NCBI GenBank assembly: GCA_030598355.1
Contig: JAUVQD010000057.1
Coordinates: 1 to 7,551 of the forward strand
DNA: 7,551 nucleotides
From: Actinomycetes bacterium
GTDB taxonomy: Bacteria > Actinomycetota > Aquicultoria > CAJVYJ01 > JAUVQD01
Reading direction: 5' to 3'
The translations under genes and the position numbers were made by a program. Of this stretch, positions 5,628-7,551 are shown in pieces (within the stretch, counting starts at the first letter, position 1; each line of letters starts with the position of its first letter). The notes beneath the pieces were generated by a model. It ran no database searches. It saw nothing but the letters and a program-made list of their open reading frames with translations, and was not told where the DNA came from.

Positions 5628-6419
5628 ATGAGTTATTCAGAAGATTGGATCGAAAGATATAGTAGGCACATAATTCTGGCGGAAGTCGGGGGAGAGGGCC
5701 AGCAAAAGATCGGAAAAGCCAAAGTAGTAGTTTTGGGCGCCGGTGGACTGGGCTCACCCGCGGCTCTATATTTGGCAGCAGCTGGTGTCGGCGAGCTCGG
5801 TATTGTCGACAACGATGAAGTTGACCTTAGTAATTTGCAAAGGCAAGTTTTGCATCATACAACAGATATTGGTAGGCCCAAGATAGACTCGGCGAGCGAG
5901 AAGTTGTCGGCGATAAATCCGGATATCAAAATTAAGACTTACAAGACTTTTGTCAATTCAACAAATATTATGGATATTATCTCCGATTACGACATAATCG
6001 TTGACGGTACCGACAACTTTCCGACGCGTTTCTTGGTAAACGACGCCGCCGTCATGGCCAAGAAGCCATTAGTACACGGCGCAATCTTAAGATTTGACGG
6101 TCAGGCGTTCACTGTCTTGCCTCACGAAGGACCGTGCTACCGTTGCATCTTTAGAGAACCACCACCTCCTGGAAGTGTACCGAATTGCTCGCAAGCCGGT
6201 ATCTTAGGGGCCGTGGCTGGAATCATAGGCACAATTCAGGCAACCGAAGTCCTGAAGCTGATAATAGATAAGGGCAAAGTGCTCTCGGGCAGATTGTTGA
6301 TCTTAGATGCCCTCGATATGACTTTCCGGGAGACGCGTATTCGCAAAGATCCCGATTGCCCGATTTGCGGAAAGAATCCGACAATTACTGAGTTGACTGA
6401 TTATGAGTGGGTTTGCTAG
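5628..6419 (+). CDS. MoeB/ThiF/HesA-family adenylyltransferase (E1-like) for a ubiquitin-like sulfur carrier
   Basis: This 263-residue E1-like enzyme should adenylate the C-terminal Gly-Gly of a ThiS/MoaD-type protein so that sulfur can be added as a thiocarboxylate. Visible are the N-terminal RYSRHIIL (10-17, conserved Arg), the ATP site GAGGLGS (37-43), D61, NLQRQVLH (69-76), K85 and GTDNFPTR (127-134). The zinc site is CYRC (170-173) with CPIC (244-247). PNCSQAGILG contains C187, the position used for persulfide or thioester chemistry in MoeB/ThiF. The protein ends in a further cysteine (WVC). There is no rhodanese domain and no ThiS/MoaD gene in the 64-bp gap upstream or elsewhere in the window, so the carrier must lie elsewhere, perhaps beyond the right edge. 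A GGTGA lies four bases before the ATG. By context it resembles HcyF of the Wolinella thiocarboxylate homocysteine pathway rather than a thiamine or molybdopterin enzyme. Confidence 0.93.
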   Translation: MSYSEDWIERYSRHIILAEVGGEGQQKIGKAKVVVLGAGGLGSPAALYLAAAGVGELGIVDNDEVDLSNLQRQVLHHTTDIGRPKIDSASEKLSAINPDIKIKTYKTFVNSTNIMDIISDYDIIVDGTDNFPTRFLVNDAAVMAKKPLVHGAILRFDGQAFTVLPHEGPCYRCIFREPPPPGSVPNCSQAGILGAVAGIIGTIQATEVLKLIIDKGKVLSGRLLILDALDMTFRETRIRKDPDCPICGKNPTITELTDYEWVC

Positions 6420-6427
6420 GTGATCTC

Positions 6428-6907
6428 ATGAAGTTTTCTTCCAAAACCGAATATGGTCTCCGCGCGATGATAGAGTTGGCGTCACGGAACGGCGGCGGAC
6501 TCGTCGGGGCCAAAGAGATAGCTGCTTGCCAAGACATTCCAGAAAGATTTCTGGAGCAGCAAATTACAGTACTGAAACGGGCCGGGCTGATTAATAGCCA
6601 AAGAGGAGCATCCGGCGGGTGTAGTTTGGCGAAGCAGCCTGCAGAAATAAGTGTACTTGAGGTAATCGAGGCGCTTGATGGTCTTCTTATAGATATGGAT
6701 TGTATTAGTTCGAGAGATCATAATTGCCGGGAAATTTCGCAATGCGTAATACAGGAACTTTGGCGGGAGTCTCAAGTAAAGCTACGGAATTATCTAGGTT
6801 CTGTTACTATTGCCGACCTTGTCGCTCGTCAGCTCAAACTTAAAGACGTAACTGAGCGTAAGACGAGTGAAAAAGTAACGGTTCCTGATAACATAAACTC
6901 ATTTTAG
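6428..6907 (+). CDS. Rrf2-family transcriptional regulator with probable iron-sulfur cysteines
   Basis: This is a 159-residue Rrf2 protein (family of IscR, NsrR, CymR and RsrR). The N-terminus MKFSSKTEYGLRAMIELASR and the winged helix (about 25-66, with IPERFLEQQITVLKRAGLI and SQRGASGG) are characteristic. The ATG is chosen over the GTG 21 bp upstream because AGGTGAT (6418-6424) sits directly before it and the family begins this way. C92, C100 and C106 (C-x7-C-x5-C) match the cluster-ligand spacing of NsrR-type Rrf2 proteins and differ from the C-x5-C-x5-C of IscR, so it probably holds an iron-sulfur cluster. CymR-type regulators lack this triplet. C34 and C65 are additional cysteines. It lies 8 bp after the adenylyltransferase gene and 13 bp before cysH, so it is probably co-transcribed and may autoregulate the operon at the dyad around 3917-3972. 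The signal (NO, O2, iron or cysteine status) is not determinable here. Confidence 0.93.
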   Translation: MKFSSKTEYGLRAMIELASRNGGGLVGAKEIAACQDIPERFLEQQITVLKRAGLINSQRGASGGCSLAKQPAEISVLEVIEALDGLLIDMDCISSRDHNCREISQCVIQELWRESQVKLRNYLGSVTIADLVARQLKLKDVTERKTSEKVTVPDNINSF

Positions 6908-6920
6908 GGGGACACGAGGA

Positions 6921-7551
6921 ATGGATTTTGAGAAGTTCGAGAATCAGAGCGCAGAAGATGTCTTGAGTTGGGCACTCGAGACATACGGGGACAAGATTGC
7001 CCTAGCCTGTAGTTTTGGGGTTGAGGATATGGTGCTTGTCGATATGTTGGCAAAGATCAATCCTAAAGCGAGAATTTTCACCTTGGACACAGGACGATTG
7101 GCGCAGGAAACGTACGATGTTATGGACGCGGCCCGGGATAAATACGGAATAGAATTTGAGGTTATGTTTCCTCAGACGGCGGCAGTTGAGGAGATGGAGA
7201 AAAAGCATGGCGCTAATCTATTCTATCAATCTATTGAATCAAGAAAGCTCTGCTGCAATGTGCGAAAAATGGAACCACTGCGCCGAGCTTTCACAGGTCT
7301 TGATGGTTGGATAACCGGTCTTAGGCGGGAACAAGCAATGACCCGTACCGACATTCCAAAAGTGGGGCAAGATGAAGGCAATGATCTGATTAAGGTAAAC
7401 GCTCTAATTGATTGGTCGGAGGAGCAGATATGGGCTTATGTAAAAGAGAACAAGGTTCCATATAACTTACTTCATGACCGGGGTTATCCGAGTATTGGAT
7501 GCGCGCCATGCACTAGGGCGGTAAAGGCCGGCGAAGATATTCGAGCAGGAC
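6921..7551 (+). CDS. cysH: Adenylyl-sulfate/phosphoadenylyl-sulfate reductase (CysH family), 3' end cut off
   Basis: This is a thioredoxin- or glutaredoxin-dependent reductase that releases sulfite from APS or PAPS. The first 210 codons are in the window, and the gene continues past the right edge. The nucleotide-binding part shows ACSFGVEDMVL (29-39) and FTLDTGRLAQET (53-64). GLRREQAMTR (133-142) is the family signature. C111-C112 (KLCCNVRK) and C194/C197 (GCAPC) form the CC...CxxC set that ligates a [4Fe-4S] cluster. This marks the APS-preferring bacterial type rather than the cluster-free PAPS enzyme of enterobacteria. The catalytic C-terminal ECGLH-type cysteine would lie beyond the edge. 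The ATG follows AGGGGG (6906-6911). As the last visible operon gene it supplies sulfite for the small sulfite reductase upstream. APS versus PAPS specificity is an inference from the cysteines. Confidence 0.95.
   Translation, partial: MDFEKFENQSAEDVLSWALETYGDKIALACSFGVEDMVLVDMLAKINPKARIFTLDTGRLAQETYDVMDAARDKYGIEFEVMFPQTAAVEEMEKKHGANLFYQSIESRKLCCNVRKMEPLRRAFTGLDGWITGLRREQAMTRTDIPKVGQDEGNDLIKVNALIDWSEEQIWAYVKENKVPYNLLHDRGYPSIGCAPCTRAVKAGEDIRAG

Noticed and set aside
6407..6427. GTG start giving a seven-residue extension to the Rrf2 protein
   Set aside because: It would overlap the upstream gene end without a good ribosome site. AGGTGAT precedes ATG 6428, and Rrf2 proteins typically begin MKFSSKTEYGL or similar.

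Overview
The window looks like a piece of an anaerobic or microaerophilic bacterial genome with moderate GC content. It reads as three blocks: the end of a type IV pilus or type II secretion gene with an inserted transposon-like element (1-1500), a penicillin-binding protein gene on the minus strand (1535-3802), and a plus-strand sulfur-metabolism operon (4036 to the right edge). The lineage cannot be fixed from the sequence. A bifunctional class A PBP plus a PilB/GspE ATPase indicates a peptidoglycan-walled bacterium. The iron-sulfur-rich assimilatory sulfur genes suggest an anaerobe of the actinobacterial, clostridial or deltaproteobacterial sort; this is inference.

Block 1: the C-terminal two thirds of a GspE/PilB secretion or pilus ATPase enters from the left edge at its Walker A motif and ends at 729. 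Its stop codon is also the first three bases of a perfect 26-bp inverted repeat (727-752, mate at 1451-1476) that brackets a Y1 (HUH, IS200/RAYT-like) transposase gene. That gene is broken by a one-base deletion near 1139. Between the left repeat and the transposase ATG lie two closely spaced dyads (ACTAC/GTAGT and CTAC/GTAG) overlapping a plausible promoter, resembling BlaI/MecI-type operators. A degenerate extra copy of the repeat follows the right end.

Block 2: a class A penicillin-binding protein (PBP1A type: membrane anchor, GT51 glycosyltransferase, transpeptidase) with an unusual Pro-rich tail of about 106 residues. The tail is divided into an acidic segment, a basic segment and a neutral segment, and is encoded by 12-bp and 24-bp tandem repeats. 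The gene is convergent with block 1 and divergent from block 3.

Block 3: a tightly packed operon starting from a TTGACA promoter set between inverted-repeat arms (3917-3972). The order is a C_GCAxxG_C_C family cysteine protein, a small siroheme/[4Fe-4S] sulfite reductase with two added [4Fe-4S] ferredoxin clusters, a TusA-like sulfur carrier (GTGA overlap), a MoeB/ThiF/HesA-type adenylyltransferase, an Rrf2 regulator with iron-sulfur-type cysteines, and an APS/PAPS reductase (CysH) cut by the right edge. Together they suggest reduction of activated sulfate to sulfite and then sulfide, with delivery of reduced sulfur through a TusA and/or ubiquitin-like thiocarboxylate carrier, controlled by a cluster-sensing repressor. 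The gene set recalls the protein-thiocarboxylate homocysteine pathway of Wolinella succinogenes, but no carrier (ThiS/MoaD-like), JAMM peptidase or cysteine/homocysteine synthase is seen inside the window. The most interesting unknowns are the role of the first gene and the control of this operon.
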